In this document: in pieces, positions 10,890 to 22,760 of the stretch
How positions within the stretch are numbered: position 1 is the first letter of the stretch
Layout: each line of letters starts with the position of its first letter
Source: Liolophura sinensis
Taxonomy: Eukaryota; Mollusca; Polyplacophora; Chitonida; Chitonidae
DNA: 64,000 nt
Reading direction: 5' to 3'
Assembly: GCF_032854445.1 (NCBI RefSeq)
Contig: NC_088296.1
Location: forward strand, 2,193,246 to 2,257,245
Translations under genes and position numbers: made by a program
Notes under the pieces: generated by a model
Seen by the model: the letters and a program-made list of their open reading frames with translations, nothing else
Told to the model about the DNA's origin: nothing
Database searches by the model: none

Positions 10890-11890
10890 GTCAAAAACGA
10901 ACCCTTCATATCGGAATAGCTCTAAACCAAAGGAACCATAAGACAATACATGCATTCCATCGACAATAAAACGAATATGTCTTCACAGACTTGATGTACT
11001 AGTTAAACTCTCCTCGTGCATTGACGATTACCAGAAACACTAAATGTTAGTTAGCTTCCGACGCTAGTTCTTATGTACCCTTCAAAAATGACATATTATG
11101 TAACACATGGCTTATTCCTTGCGATAACTCTAATTAGCTGACTATGCAATTAAGGGGCGTTTGTTTATTTTTTTGGAAACCGAAATGTAACCTTCAATGC
11201 TCCATCCTCTAAGTATTCAATCGAATTCATACAGCTGAATTCAACGGATTATACTTTCCTCCCCAAAGCCTGAGAAGACAAAAGTGGAAATATATTCCTT
11301 TCTTGTTTTTTTTTTCTTTCTACAAAGAAAGGCTTAAACTTAATCCTTTTAAAACACAAAATTCACAGGACTCCTTACTTTTGTAAGATATTCTTTCACG
11401 GACTTGATGTGTCTGTGAATAGAATGTGTGATTTTCGTGGGGGGATGTGTTGAATGTACAGTTACACAACAGAGCATCGTCTCTGCTTGCGATTGTAAAT
11501 GTCGGTCAAATCACAGCTGCCTAATTCATTTCTGATTAAGAACGGTGACGTCGCGAAGGATGGATCGTAATCGTACGTACATGGTTGGAAAGCGCATGCG
11601 TCGCATGTTATGGCTACTCGTCGGTCATTTCCTCTTGCTCTGTAAAGCAAAAACGTCGGGTAACGAAACCTAACATTCTGGTCTCGTCTCATTGTCTATA
11701 CATTACCAGTGTGTTCGGAGCCATGTATTTCTGTTATATGTGCCAAACATGATACGTCGTCCCAAAGCGACATAGAGTTTAGAGCACAGTCGTGGTGTAC
11801 TGGAGACAGAGAGGACGGTTTACCTCGTCGTTAATATGCATCAAGAATACTGTTTGTCCCGTGCAAATGCCAAAGAACATCATTTAGAAG
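10890..11890. other. No feature recognised
   Basis: One kilobase with no exon-like frame or repeat recognised. The 76-codon minus-strand frame at 11462-11692 has no visible domain. Confidence 0.4.
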
Positions 11891-11894
11891 GGAT

Positions 11895-12045
11895 GATCCA
11901 GCGCGCGGCTCTGTGATTCGGTTGCTATGAGTTCAGGTCCAGCTCATGTTGGCTTCCTCTCCTCCATAAGGCTGGCCACCGTATTATAAGTGAAATATTC
12001 TTGAACACAACCTAAAACACTAATCAGAGAAATAAATAAACATAA
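11895..12045 (+). mobile_element. SINE-1 copy with internal deletion
   Basis: Carries the 5'-central part (GCTATGAGTTCAGGTCCAGC, CTTCCTCTCCTCCATAAG) joined straight to the 3' part (GGCTGGCCACCGTATTATAA, AAACACTAATCAGAGAAATA). About 90 bp of the usual centre is missing, a clean internal deletion between two short similar CCATAA words. Confidence 0.7.
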
Positions 12046-12049
12046 AGTA

Positions 12050-13470
12050 TTTAGACTAATTTTTTTTTCCTAGAAGACATATCGATGACAGCGTCTCTGA
12101 TATATTTCTAAACTGGTCTTTTGAAACACCTCTGTTATCTTCTTAATTTCCTTACACGGATCAAAGTGGTCGGCTGCTCAGTATAACACGACAATCTTAC
12201 ATCTGACATGCGCCGCCTTTAGTATTCAGCTAGTCACACAGGCTTCGGCGAAAACGTGGCCTATCAGACGGCTGACCTTGAGATCAACTAAACTAGATTC
12301 TTCGTTTGGATTCACAATATCTCTGTTGACAGACAGGTCAGACCGCCTTTGTCGGTTCTATCAGGGAAACATGAAAGGTGTATCCGGTCAGTGCGTCCAA
12401 AGACCATCACGCCCAGACAGTTGTTTAACCGAATTTACCATTCATGTTGACCGTTTTGATTGCAATCTTTAAGAACACTTATGAAGCTTACTGAGTGCAT
12501 ATTGAGTGCGGAACTGATCCCTGGCGCTTTGAACAGAAGAAATGGAACACATATTAGACTTATTGAGTGCATCTTGGCTGTAATGCTTGCTCCCATTTTT
12601 AAATTAAATCTAAAGCGGTTGTGCTACATTGGTGCCGAGAACAGATGAGAATGAAAGATAAAAAAATGACATCCGGTTAAACGATAAAAGCATATTCCTG
12701 ACAATTTTATGTTATCTTATCATTCTTGTTGGGGTCTCAGAAATACGACTTGGTGAAAAAGGAACAAAAAGTGTTTTGCTGCGAAATGGTTTTATAATCG
12801 CACTTATATGGGTCATTGATTAATGTTGATAAAGCAGGCGATAATTGCTAGTCTCTCCCTATATAACTCAGATATTATGTTAATGACACCTTATACTCTA
12901 GCAGGGTACAAGACACGAGTACACTGGAAAAACAAATGCTTATCATTTAAACATGTATCTGCAACAGAGAATAAACGTGCTTAACAAATTAATGACTTTC
13001 ATTAAATATCGGACTCGTACCTATACTATTTAGAGCGTTAAAATGATTTCAAAGTTTTGATACGCTAAAAGTTGATCGGTTTTATACATTTTAGGAAATT
13101 CATAAACTATTTTGAACGGTAACGACACACTATAATGAATACTATTATCATTTTCAAGGTGGGTTTATTTTTTCAAATACACGCGTGTCCAAATACATTG
13201 ATTTCTTTTAAAAATACAAGCAGTATTTAATAAATACTGACACTTACAGTATAAATGCAATAATTTAGGTAGTAAATCGAATGAGTTTATTGTTTAAACG
13301 GAGTGGTTTAAAGTTTTCAGTGTATATGATCAACATTATAAAGCCGTCTTATTATCAGTTGTTGGATAAACATGTTTAAATGTTTAATTATTAAACATTT
13401 TACCAATAAGCATTAAGCACGTTCATTTTTTGTTGCAAAGATATGTTTAAATGTTAAACATTTGTTTTTG
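12050..13470. other. No feature recognised, AT-rich
   Basis: AT-rich sequence with no exon-like frame. Around 13370-13460 the words ATGTTTAAATG and TTAAACATTT recur in both orientations, giving a weak palindromic character. Confidence 0.4.
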
Positions 13471-13476
13471 CAGTGC

Positions 13477-13665
13477 ACTGATTTCACTCAGTCACCTAGA
13501 ACATACTTTGCCTCTTTCTAACATCACTGAAAACTGTTGATCGCTTGTCTTTGCAGGATACCGTCATATTTTTGCAATTTATATACCTTTTTAGTTGTTT
13601 GGTGGTTTGTGGTATATGCCATTTTTGGGAATTGGCCTTGCGACGTTTGAACGCATGGATTTATG
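13477..13665 (+). repeat. Rep-A copy, plus arm of an inverted pair
   Basis: Runs from TGATTTCACTCAGTCACC through AACTGTTGATCGCTTGTC to GGGAATTGGCCTTGCGA and AACGCATGGAT. A second copy lies inverted 265 bp downstream. Confidence 0.7.
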
Positions 13666-13929
13666 TGTGTTCCACCGAGAATAACTTCCTGGTGATGTTT
13701 TTTTTTTTTATTTCTTCACTCCGTCAGAATCAAATAGTTATTTTGTGCCTTTGAGAGTAGTCTTTGTGTCAACCTAATGTGATAAATTAACACCGTCATT
13801 TTCTGTTGAATATAGCCAAACATGTGTAGCTTCCTTGTCAAATGAGTTATATTTTTACACGAAAGATGTTCCTTCTTGAAGGGAGAGCTTCGTTTCTGTT
13901 GGTATGTTGAGGCATGACGTCTGACGGAT

Positions 13930-14125
13930 CTAGGCAGGAAAACAGACATCCGTATACCAGCCGTCAACCAATAAGGACATTCCCGGACAATTATCACCAG
14001 GTCGATTCTTAAAACGACGTATAACACAAACAACCAAAGAAATAAGAAAGTGTACTAAGTACGAAAACATGACAGAACCATGCAAAGAGAAGCAGTGAAC
14101 AGTTTTCCCTGATATCAGAAGGCTA
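13930..14125 (-). repeat. Rep-A copy, minus arm of an inverted pair
   Basis: The minus strand reads AACTGTTCACTGCTTCTC, then TTGGTTGTTTGTGTTATACG, GTCCTTATTGGTTGACGG and ATACGGATGTCTGTTTTCC, the standard Rep-A order. The overlapping minus-strand open frames of 82 and 105 codons are not maintained in other copies. Confidence 0.75.
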
Positions 14126-14194
14126 TCAGGTGATCCCACCCCTGCCATTCGATCTCTTATCATCACACTTAAATCCACAAACGATCACTCCGTG

Positions 14195-14850
14195 TGTAAA
14201 CGGGTTACTGAGTCAAATTGGCCAGGTAAACGGATTAACTCCTTCGGGTAGCTATGTGTCTACCCAGTACTGTACAGAATTCAATGTCAAAAAAAAAAAA
14301 ATGTTAAACTACTCATCGCTACCTTGATTAAACCCACAGTGGAAGGAATCAATCTATTATCTGACTTCCAAATGTAATTTCTTTAAGCCCCTACCGTACG
14401 AAGCACTACCCAACTCAGCACGACTTCTTGTCAGCCCAAGGGCAGAAGAAAATCGAGTTGGCAAGTTTTTCGAACATTATTTGTTTCCTTCCAAAAAAGA
14501 GGATGGTATTTTTTCGAGAAATGAGTCCCAACAAGGCTGTTTCTCTAATAATAAATGTCTTTTTTAATTTGAGATGTGTAGATGTAGAACGCCAGGGTCT
14601 CTTGGCTCATCCGCATGTTAGCTGAGCGGTCCGTTTCGTGTGTATTCACGTCGGAAATGATATGACTTCCTGAGGGATTTGTGTACAGAAAGGTACATAG
14701 CGATCGAATAAGTGTTGTCTTCTTTTTATAGTCTTTCTATGTTTATCTTCTGCAACTTTCAAGGGAATGTGACCTCAGCACACTGTAAACGGCTTTGTAA
14801 AACCGATACGTGGGGATACTGCACGTCCTAACCCCTTACATGGAATACCT
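14195..14850 (+). repeat. Rep-B dispersed repeat, copy 3
   Basis: Shares the block order of the 10.0-kb copy, including GACTTCCAAATGTAATTTCT, CCCAACTCAGCACGACTTC, AAGGCTGTTTCTCTAATAA, GAACGCCAGGGTCTCTTGGC and CGTGGGGATACTGCACGT. All three Rep-B copies have the same orientation. Confidence 0.7.
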
Positions 14851-15035
14851 GGTGAACTTTACCCTGTTTCTGAGATCGTACATTTCCCGATCAGGTGGTT
14901 TGCTGCAGGTAGCCCGCATAGAAAACTCCCGTATCCGTCCCCTTTTTGTTGGACCGCCGTGGCAAAAACGGATTATATGAAGTAAAAGCTCTAAATAGGC
15001 AACAACTCCAAGGCGAACAATTGCCACACAAACTG

Positions 15036-15790
15036 AATGGCCGCTATTTCCTCTGCACGATGGAGGGACTGCCAGAGAAACCGAATGGCCGCTATTTCCG
15101 CTGCGCGATGGAGGGAATGCCAGACAAATCAAATGGCAGCTATTTCCTCTGCACGATGGAGGGAATGCCAGACAAACCGAATAGCTGTTATTTCCTCTGC
15201 GCGATGGAAGGAATGCCAGACAAACCAAATGGCTGCTATTTCCTCTGCGCGATAGAGGGACTGCCAGACAAACTGAATGGCCGTAATTTCCACTGCACGA
15301 TGGCGGGACTGCCAGAGAAACCGAACGGCCGATATTGCCTCTGCACGATGGAGGGACTGCCAGAGAAACTGAATGGCCTCTATTTCAATTGTGCGATGGC
15401 GGGAATACTAGAGAAACCGAATGACCGCTGTTTCACTTGCGCGACGAAGGGGCTGCCAGACAAACTGAATGGCCGCTATTACCACTGCTCGATGGATGGG
15501 CTGACAGACAATATGAATGGCAATTATTTCTGCTGCGCGACGGAGGAAATGCCAGACAAACCGAATGGCCGCAATTTTCACTGCGCGATGGAGGGACTGC
15601 CAGACAAATCAAATGGCAGCTATTTCCACTGCGCGTTGGCTGGACTGCCGGACAAACTGAATGGCGTCTAGCTCAGTTGCGCGATGGTGGGAATGCCAGA
15701 GAACCCGAATGACTGCTGTTTCAGTTGTGCGACGAAGGGACTGCCAGACAAACTCAATGGCCGCTATTTAAGTTGAGCGATGGAGGGAAT
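15036..15790 (+). repeat. 48-bp minisatellite, about 16 units, open in several frames
   Basis: Units start about every 48 bp at 15036, 15084, 15132 and so on to 15756. The plus-strand frame 14946-15671 (241 codons) translates as a 16-residue repeat like MEGLPDKPNGRYFHCA, with the Cys, Pro and Asn-Gly kept in nearly every unit. Because 48 is a multiple of three, a second plus frame and the minus strand also stay open for long stretches, so openness alone is not proof of coding. No RING, zinc or transmembrane domain is attached, no signal peptide is seen, and no splice context was found. I treat it as a tandem repeat with a possible but unproven protein product. Confidence 0.85.
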
Positions 15791-15794
15791 AAGA

Positions 15795-17050
15795 CTTTCA
15801 AGGTTCCGTCTTGAAACTGTTTATGTAAGAAAAAAAGCATTTCTCGGTTCAGCACCCTTTTCTTTCACTCCTAAATACTGAGAAAATGCATTTGGTGGTT
15901 GTTTTACAAACCAACGACCGTTGCATCATCATAAAAGAAAACAGCTGTTTTCTTAGTGTTTTCTTAGAAATTTCTTAGTGGAAATCAAGTGGCAGTGCAC
16001 ATAACACCAGAGTGTCGTATTCAGACTTGTGCAATGCATTACTGTGATTCGAGATGTCTTTGATATGTAACGACGTTTGGCGTAATGCATAAACTAGTGT
16101 CTCAAAATTATATAGACTATGTACAGTTGAACTTGCTTACGTCGTACTTGTTGCTTGCCTCTTTTCCACTTTGCAAGTCTTTTGGTAGAAAACATGGCAA
16201 CTAAATTTTCTTTTTGCCAAGAGGTTGTGTCGCGTTTACCTGTGAGAAAGATTTGTCTCTATGCTTTTATGGTTTTGAACATTCGTGTCATGTACTTAGT
16301 CTTCATTATTCATTTTCTTCCAACTTCGGCTACCTTCTCTGTAATTACCTATTGTTCTTAACCATGCCCCAAGAGATATCAACTGCTTCTGTGGGTCAGC
16401 CTTAGCTGGTGCCAACAGAGACACATCACGCCTCGCAGTCGTTTGAAACATTACGAAGGTATCGGTGTTTGACGCATCGATGAGGAAGGACTGCAATTAA
16501 AATGCAAGACCAACTCCCCCAGACACCCATATATCTTCAAAGCTGGAGGAAATTTTAATGCCTTACAGGCCGATAAAACTTCACAGTAACATCACATTCG
16601 TACATTTATCAAACTCTTATTACATTAATACGATCCAAGAATGCTTTATGTCTACGTTTTTGAACCAAGGTATTTAAACCTCTTTTGTACGAGGAGGAAT
16701 TGGCAAATGTGTGTGTGTCGCTGATTGGTTAAAATATTTTTTTTCGGACAAGCATACAATTACAATGTACCCGAATATTCATGTGTATATGGCTGTGATT
16801 AAGATCAGGGGTAAACCTGACGCAGGTAGCATATCTGCGCTATATACTTATATTACCCGTACCTGTTCATCGACCACCTAACCGAACGGATTAGACATTA
16901 TTTGTTTAACAGAATGGTATCATTTTCTGAAAGCTCTTGCTGTAGGTTCTATGAAGGCGTCATGCCGACTAAAAGGCCACACTGACGCGCGTGCAGGCAA
17001 CCGGCGTAATCCAGAGCATTACCGTATGGGGATGTTCCCAATTCAGGCTT
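15795..17050. other. No feature recognised
   Basis: No exon, tandem repeat or shared dispersed repeat seen. Two overlapping plus-strand frames near 16155-16405 have no recognisable features. Confidence 0.4.
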
Positions 17051-17054
17051 AGCC

Positions 17055-17165
17055 GTTTCCATTCCGGCCGTATGTGCAGATGGTCGTGGGTTACCACCCG
17101 GGCTCTGCCTGATTGCCTTCCACCATTCTAAAACATGAATGAAGTCAATAAATACAATAATAAAT
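17055..17165 (+). mobile_element. SINE-1 fragment, 3' half
   Basis: Reads from TTCCGGCCGTATGTGCAG through GGTCGTGGGTTACCACCC to an AATAAATACAATAATAAAT tail. Confidence 0.65.
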
Positions 17166-17175
17166 CATACTTAAC

Positions 17176-17335
17176 CAAATGGGGCCTCCGTGGCTTAGTT
17201 GTTGAGCGCGCTAACGCAGCGTAAAGGCCCAGCAGCCTCACACCAATGCCGGTGAGTTCAAGTCCAGCTCATGCTGGCTTCCTCCCCGGTCGTAAATGGG
17301 AAGGTCTGCCAGCACCCGGCGGATGCCAAATGCTT
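17176..17335 (+). mobile_element. SINE-1 fragment, 5' half with tRNA-like head
   Basis: Best view of the SINE-1 head: GGGGCCTCCGTGGCTTAGTT contains an A-box-like segment, and GGTGAGTTCAAGTCCAGC contains a B-box-like segment about 60 bp later, the internal RNA polymerase III promoter arrangement of a tRNA-derived SINE. The copy stops after GGTCTGCCAGCACCCGGCGG, so the 3' half is missing. It follows a 3' half by only about 10 bp. Confidence 0.8.
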
Positions 17336-17479
17336 TGCCGACCTTTTACAATATACATGTATAATTCTTATTGCATCGTATAGCATCAAGTAGTAAATTT
17401 GACCAATCAATTACATCATTCTTTTTATTTCAATTATAATCTATATTCGCATTTTATAACAGGCTTACGTATAATTAAG

Positions 17480-17838
17480 AATAAAAAGCATCACCGTCTA
17501 TCATCAATTGGTATTCTTTGGCAAGTATTTCGAATCTATTCCGCCAAAATCGTCTTATACTGAGAATCGTTACTATACACCGGTGCTTCCGGAATGAATA
17601 CGTTACCTTTACGATTGTAATCGACATCTTGGAGAATATATATGAAGCTTTTACGAATATTTACATAGCATTAAAAACTGACGTTCAGTTACGAAATATT
17701 GGAAATTGTCGCCTACATGAAAATTTGAGCACGATTTCATTACGAACGCTGGCCAATCAATATCAATGACCACAAATGCAGATAACATTACAACTTTTAA
17801 CAGTCCCGTAAAAAATTGCCCTTGTGTGAGTGGGGCTT
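17480..17838. mobile_element. Second copy of the 0.85-kb MITE, right part
   Basis: The stretch 17690-17765 (GGAAATTGTCGCCTACATG, ATTTCATTACGAACGC) matches 1205-1262. The right end TGTGTGAGTGGGGCTTAA resembles the terminal inverted repeat at 1346-1366. No left terminal repeat was found. Confidence 0.5.
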
Positions 17839-17984
17839 AAATCAGCTCAACCTGCTTTATTGTCTGATAGAACGGCTGGATGTTAGGCGTTGCGTTCATA
17901 GAGGATTTCATCTGGTTTAATATAACGGTTGATTTATGGCAAGGCTAGATATGTAACAACTCCAGAAACAGACACACTCTGGGA

Positions 17985-18185
17985 AAATGTAGTTTTGTCC
18001 GGAGAAGGGCCATTAAACATCAAAGTGATATCTGAGCTAATCACAAGACGTTATCGAGGGCCTCTGGCGTTCTGTCTTGAACACATCAAATACAGGGTGG
18101 ATTTTGTGTTTAAGAAAACTGTCTGCAGGGCATTTAGACACCTATTAGACTGTCGTTTACTTGCGTCAAGAAAAACAGGCTAGTT
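17985..18185 (+). repeat. Rep-C fragment, left module
   Basis: Shares the AACATCAAAGTGAT, GGCCTCTGGCGTTCTGTC and ACAGGGTGGATTTTGTGTTT blocks with the Rep-C copies at 25.4, 32.2 and 37.9 kb. The 84-codon frame here is not conserved in the other copies. Confidence 0.55.
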
Positions 18186-18189
18186 TTAA

Positions 18190-19610
18190 GGAAAGACAGT
18201 GGAATTGTTGCCTCAGATCTGATGAATGGATGAAGAAACTTGGTATGGTTTTGTGTTCGAAAAATTAAAGGATGGAAGTCAATTCTGATGTTAGGAAAAT
18301 AAAAAAATTCTTTTTGAACATGCTAACATGTGACCTGTACTCTTCAACGATTGCGTTGAGTTTTAATCGAACACTGTTTTAAGAATGATAGCAGCAAACT
18401 AAGGTTGTATGCAACTGACCATTTGGAAATGGATGATAGGCGTTTGCATCAACGTGTTTTCTGCTGTTTGCAGGAAAGCAAAGACCCTTGCACATGAAAG
18501 CAATAATAAAACACGCCACTGGCAAACGTTATGTAGAGAGTGTCCGGTGGAGACAAAACCTCGAAACTGAACTTAGAAGACAAAGACTATAAACACTGTC
18601 TTGCCTTCTCTTACACCTGTCGTTCAAATCAGAAAATTCATGTTTCATGTGGAAAGACCTGTGGGCTAAGAAACCAGTCATGTGTAACTTCAATCAGAGT
18701 ATACTGACAGCAGGTCGATCACGTCCGCGAAATCTGATACAATTGATTTGTGGATGGCTGAGTGGTCACAAAATCGAATGTAGAACAACACTGCGAAAGG
18801 TAGAAGGAAACAGCTTATACAAAGAGTAAACCTCAGATAAATGCCGTATGGACTACGTGAATAAATAGACGGATTTTTTTTAGATATAGCGATGGTTTTT
18901 AATACAGAAAGGTTTTAAAAATTGCAGACTGTAAAATGAGACTCGGCAAATAAGTTTTCCGCTAATTGCTAGAACTGATAATTACCGGACACTGTTATGA
19001 AGTAGCTACAATTGTATCAATCGATCCTTGCAAAGAGCATGTTCTTTTACATCCGCCCGTTATTTGTAAATGGATATGAGACGGATTAATACCGTAAATG
19101 GCAGTGAGAATCCGGCATCCTGCCTCCTGACCACATCAGTCCATCTCAAATACCCGACGGCATGCTATAAAGTCATGCAATCTCGGTCGTCTTTCTACCA
19201 ATTAGATTTCTGGGGTCACTTTATCAAAACCTCGTAAGTCATATTTCTCGTGATTTTTTCCATAAAAGACGTTGTCTGAGTTATAGTGCCATAAGGCCAC
19301 GTCATTTACGAGAAAAGTTACAAAAATTGATTGACGAAGTTTTGTGAAGGTGAACACTGAAGCCTAGCGACAATAGACCTACGATCACTTTTTGCTTTCT
19401 CTGGGGATTATTTCATCAATTTCAGAACTCTGTCGCCTGGATGACCTAGGCCATCAGAATAAATGCAGACAATTCGCTATTCCAATTTAAAGAAGGCAAT
19501 CACGGAAGACACTTCCTGATGTCAAGATAGAGAATAAGCGTCGAGTCCCGATTAAACCCATGGCTTTTTTGTGGAAAACAACACAACACTCTGACCAAGA
19601 GGACAGTTAA
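18190..19610. other. No feature recognised
   Basis: No exon-like frame, tandem repeat or recognised repeat. The 60-codon frame at 18647-18829 shows no domain. Confidence 0.4.
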
Positions 19611-19615
19611 ACGGA

Positions 19616-19707
19616 CCTATGCGTCGAAACAGACATGCGTGTACCAGCTGTCAACCTCGACGGGCGTTCCAGGTCGATAATTGCCAGGCCAACTCCCAAA
19701 ACGACGT
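19616..19707 (-). repeat. Rep-A 3' fragment, reverse, fused head-to-head to next copy
   Basis: The minus strand reads CGTCGTTTTGGGAGTTGGCC, GACCTGGAACGCCCGTCG and ACGCATGTCTGTTTCGACGC. It directly abuts a plus-strand copy at about 19708. Confidence 0.75.
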
Positions 19708-19932
19708 GGCCTAAAATATACCTTACGTCTTTCCTACATCAATGAAAACTGTTGACCGCTTCTCTTTCTGTGATTCTGTATAAAATTTTCGTAGTCTATA
19801 TTACTTTCTTAGTTCTTTTTTGGTTTGTGCTAAACGTCGTTTTGGGAATTGATCTTGCGATTATTGACCCGGAACGTCCTTATTGGTTGGCAGCTGGTAT
19901 ACAAATGTCTGTTTTGACGCATAAATTTCATC
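19708..19932 (+). repeat. Rep-A copy, plus arm of head-to-head pair
   Basis: Begins at CCTAAAATATACCTTACGTC and runs through AACTGTTGACCGCTTCTC, CGTTTTGGGAATTGATCTTG and CGGAACGTCCTTATTGG to TGTCTGTTTTGACGCATAAA. Confidence 0.8.
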
Positions 19933-20569
19933 GTTTGCCGACAAAAAATACACAGTTATACGTTTTCTGAATCTATGCACTGACAAATGATGTGTAAGAC
20001 TACCGGCGCTCAGAGAAATGATACGTTACGTGTAAGAGCGGTGCATTTATTCTGGTCATAAGAAAATACCGCAAATGTGATTAGTTTAGAATATAAGTTT
20101 TACATGTATGTCACAAATTCAAAGGTATGGTTTTACACAAAAGCAATACCCTGTACAAGCAAGCAATTATTGGGCTGAAAAGGTTATATCGGGTGTATAT
20201 TCGCGAGTGACAACGACATTTTGTGTCCACGGAAAACTGCCGAATCGGCATAAGTCCAATAGCGCGTATAGCCTGTATGTATGCTGTCCTCACCCAACGG
20301 TTCTTCTTTACAGCTAGACCTTGAATGAAGGTGATAATTATTCGTATTTGTAGCCAAAAAAATAAGTTCCAGTCATGGTTATCACTCATTGGTAGGTTTA
20401 AACGCACTGTTACACTAATAATCCATGGTGACACAAATGATCCGTTACCCGTTATTTTTTTTTATACAATTTATCCCAACATTTTGCCAACATCAGTAAA
20501 AATTCCGAATGGTTTTGATCTCATGGACAAAGTATAATATAATTAAGACGTGAATCATAGAAAGTAAAA

Positions 20570-20990
20570 CCAGAGCAGTGGTGGCAGTGTGATAGCTGGC
20601 AAATCGTCACAGGTAACGGTTGAAACACGCCCTCTTGTCAGTTTACCTCGGTTAGGGTTTTATGCTAACTGTTCACATGAATGCACACATAGTAACAAAA
20701 TACACGCTCTCTGGCACCATGGCTTAAGCAGAATTAGGTAAAAAATTCCTGTATAGTACATGACTGACAAAGTCATGGCCCATAAAACCTTCAGGGATGG
20801 TGACTAGGGATACAGCTTGTGATTGAACTGAAAGTTTTGGAATATAGTTAAGGAGTCATAATCAAACATCAAACAGATCTTTGTGATAATAACAAGCCTG
20901 CAACCACCCTCTGGCAATCTGTTGACAACACGTCAAATACAGGATGGGTTTTCTTATGAAAAAAGAAACCTTTGGCTTTTATAGTCGTCG
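20570..20990 (+). repeat. Rep-C-related repeat, left part
   Basis: The first 175 bp (GTGATAGCTGGCAAATCGTC, TAACTGTTCACATGAATGC, ACACGCTCTCTGGCACCA) pair with 23710-23870. The last 140 bp (CATCAAACAGATCTTTGTGA, ATACAGGATGGGTTTTC) pair with the Rep-C left module. This suggests the two blocks belong to one longer element. Confidence 0.5.
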
Positions 20991-21377
20991 ATTGGTGGAA
21001 AGGCTCGCATCTCAACAACATCTCATCTTCTCTCTCGGAATTTCAAAAATCAAAGAGGAATTTAGTGATGCTGCTATCTGTAAGAAACTAAAGGATTGAA
21101 GATATGTTTTAACAAATGAACAAATGTCCTTTCGTGAACAATTCTGTGAATTTTACTTTCTCTATTTAAATCACATACTCAGCTTATAATCTGCATTCAT
21201 CAGTTAAACTGACAAAGCTGTTCGCCTGAATTATGGAACAGTGCATATTCTTTTATAAACATAATTCATATATATTACGTTTTACAGAAGCGAGAACTGC
21301 GACATTTGGTGCAGTTATGCAAAATGACGTGCAGAGAACGGGACATGACATGTAACAAATCAAGCATCCGTAACATG

Positions 21378-21912
21378 ACCCCATCAGATCGTGAAGTAAT
21401 GTATCTTCTGGGGTATCGTGTAGTGATGTGAATCCTAGGGGATGGTGTAACAATGTGTATCCTGGGGGATCGTGTAGCAATATCTCTCCTGGGGAATCGT
21501 GTAGCTATGTGTATCCTAGGGGATTGTGTAGCAATGTTTCTCCTGGGGGTGGTGTAACATCGTGTATCCTGGGGGATCGTGTAGCAATCTGTATCCTCGG
21601 GGATGGTGTAGCATTGGGTATCCTGGGTGATCGTGTAGCAATGAGTATTCTAGGAGATCGTGTAGCAATGTGTATCATAGAGGATCATGTAGCAATGTGT
21701 ATCATGGGGAATCCTGTAGCCATGTCTCTCCTGGGGGATCGTGTAGCAATGTCTCTCCTGGGGGATCGTGAAGCAATGCATGTCCTGTGAGGAACGTTTA
21801 CCAGCGTCTCTCCTGGGGATCGTGTAGCCTTGTCTCTCCTGGGGATCGTGTGGCGGTGTCTCTCTTGGGGAATCGTGTAGCGGTGTCTCTTCTGGGGAAC
21901 TTGTGTACCTTT
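21378..21912. repeat. 27-bp minisatellite, about 19 units
   Basis: Imperfect units of the form GGGGATCGTGTAGCAATGTC followed by TCTCCTG. The unit is a multiple of three, so a 120-codon plus frame (21428-21790, repeat like LGDRVAMSI) and a minus frame (21650-21922) stay open by periodicity. I do not call a gene. Variant units (TCTCTCCTGGGG against TGTATCCTGGGG) cluster at the two ends. Confidence 0.9.
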
Positions 21913-22065
21913 GTAAGATCATGGGCTGAGACTAGGCTGACGTGGCTAATCGACTAAATGCCACCAATTCACGAGATAGTCACACATGTGACCATATGTT
22001 AATCCAATATATCGCAGATTTAAAGAAAACGTATTGCCTCCAAAAAAAGAGTGTAGAGTACAGCC

Positions 22066-22082
22066 AGACCTATATATATATA

Positions 22083-22140
<58 letters not shown>

Positions 22141-22146
22141 TATATG
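22066..22146. repeat. TA microsatellite
   Basis: Nearly pure (TA)n of about 75 bp with two C interruptions near the start. The IYIYIY frames across it are artefacts. Confidence 0.95.
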
Positions 22147-22328
22147 CAGCGATTGGAGAGAACAGCGTGGAGTACGCTGTCGAGTACACTCAAAACATCA
22201 TCTGTGGAATTTAACAGTAAGTCTTATCTGTGTGATGCTAGAGTGCACTCTGCTATTGCAGCAGAGTATTCTTTTAAATATAGCATACATATTCTTTTAA
22301 TTCAACACAAATATTCTGTTACACTAAC

Positions 22329-22540
22329 ATAATATTGTGGTCAATATGAGAGAATATTGTGTTATAATCACAGAATATTGTGTTATAATAACAGAATATT
22401 GTGGTGAATATGAGAGAATATTGTGTTATAATAACAGAATATTGTGTTATAATAACAGAATATTGTGGTGAATATGAGAGAATATTGTGTTATAATAACA
22501 GAATACTGTGTTATAATAACAAAATACACTGTAGCATCAC
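22329..22540. repeat. Tandem repeat of AATATTGTGTTATAATAACAG type
   Basis: About nine units of a 21-24-bp motif alternating two forms, one with GTGTTATAATAACAG and one with GTGGTGAATATGAGAG. This gives a higher-order period of roughly 65 bp. Confidence 0.85.
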
Positions 22541-22599
22541 TCAAACAACATAATTAACAGATGAAATTTTGGAGTGTAAAAACGCTTGGAAATATTCGG

Positions 22600-22760
22600 C
22601 CTTACCCATCGGGTCGTTGTCAAATATCAAAGTGGTCTTTCTGATATTAAAAGGATAATAAGCCTAACGCTGTCTGTTCAGAATACACCAAGAACTGGAT
22701 GGGTTTGCTCTTGTGAAGAAAACAGCCCACAGGGCTTTCATACCGGAATAATCCGGCCAT
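22600..22760 (+). repeat. Rep-C fragment, left module
   Basis: Shares TCAAATATCAAAGTGGTC, GATAATAAGCC and ACTGGATGGGTTTGCTCTTG with other Rep-C copies. Confidence 0.45.

Noticed and set aside
17176-17335. tRNA gene
   Set aside because: A- and B-box-like segments belong to a SINE-1 head; no full cloverleaf can be folded and the same sequence recurs in many SINE copies.
21428-21790. 120-codon frame with a 9-residue repeat
   Set aside because: Explained by the 27-bp periodicity of the minisatellite, with no supporting gene structure.
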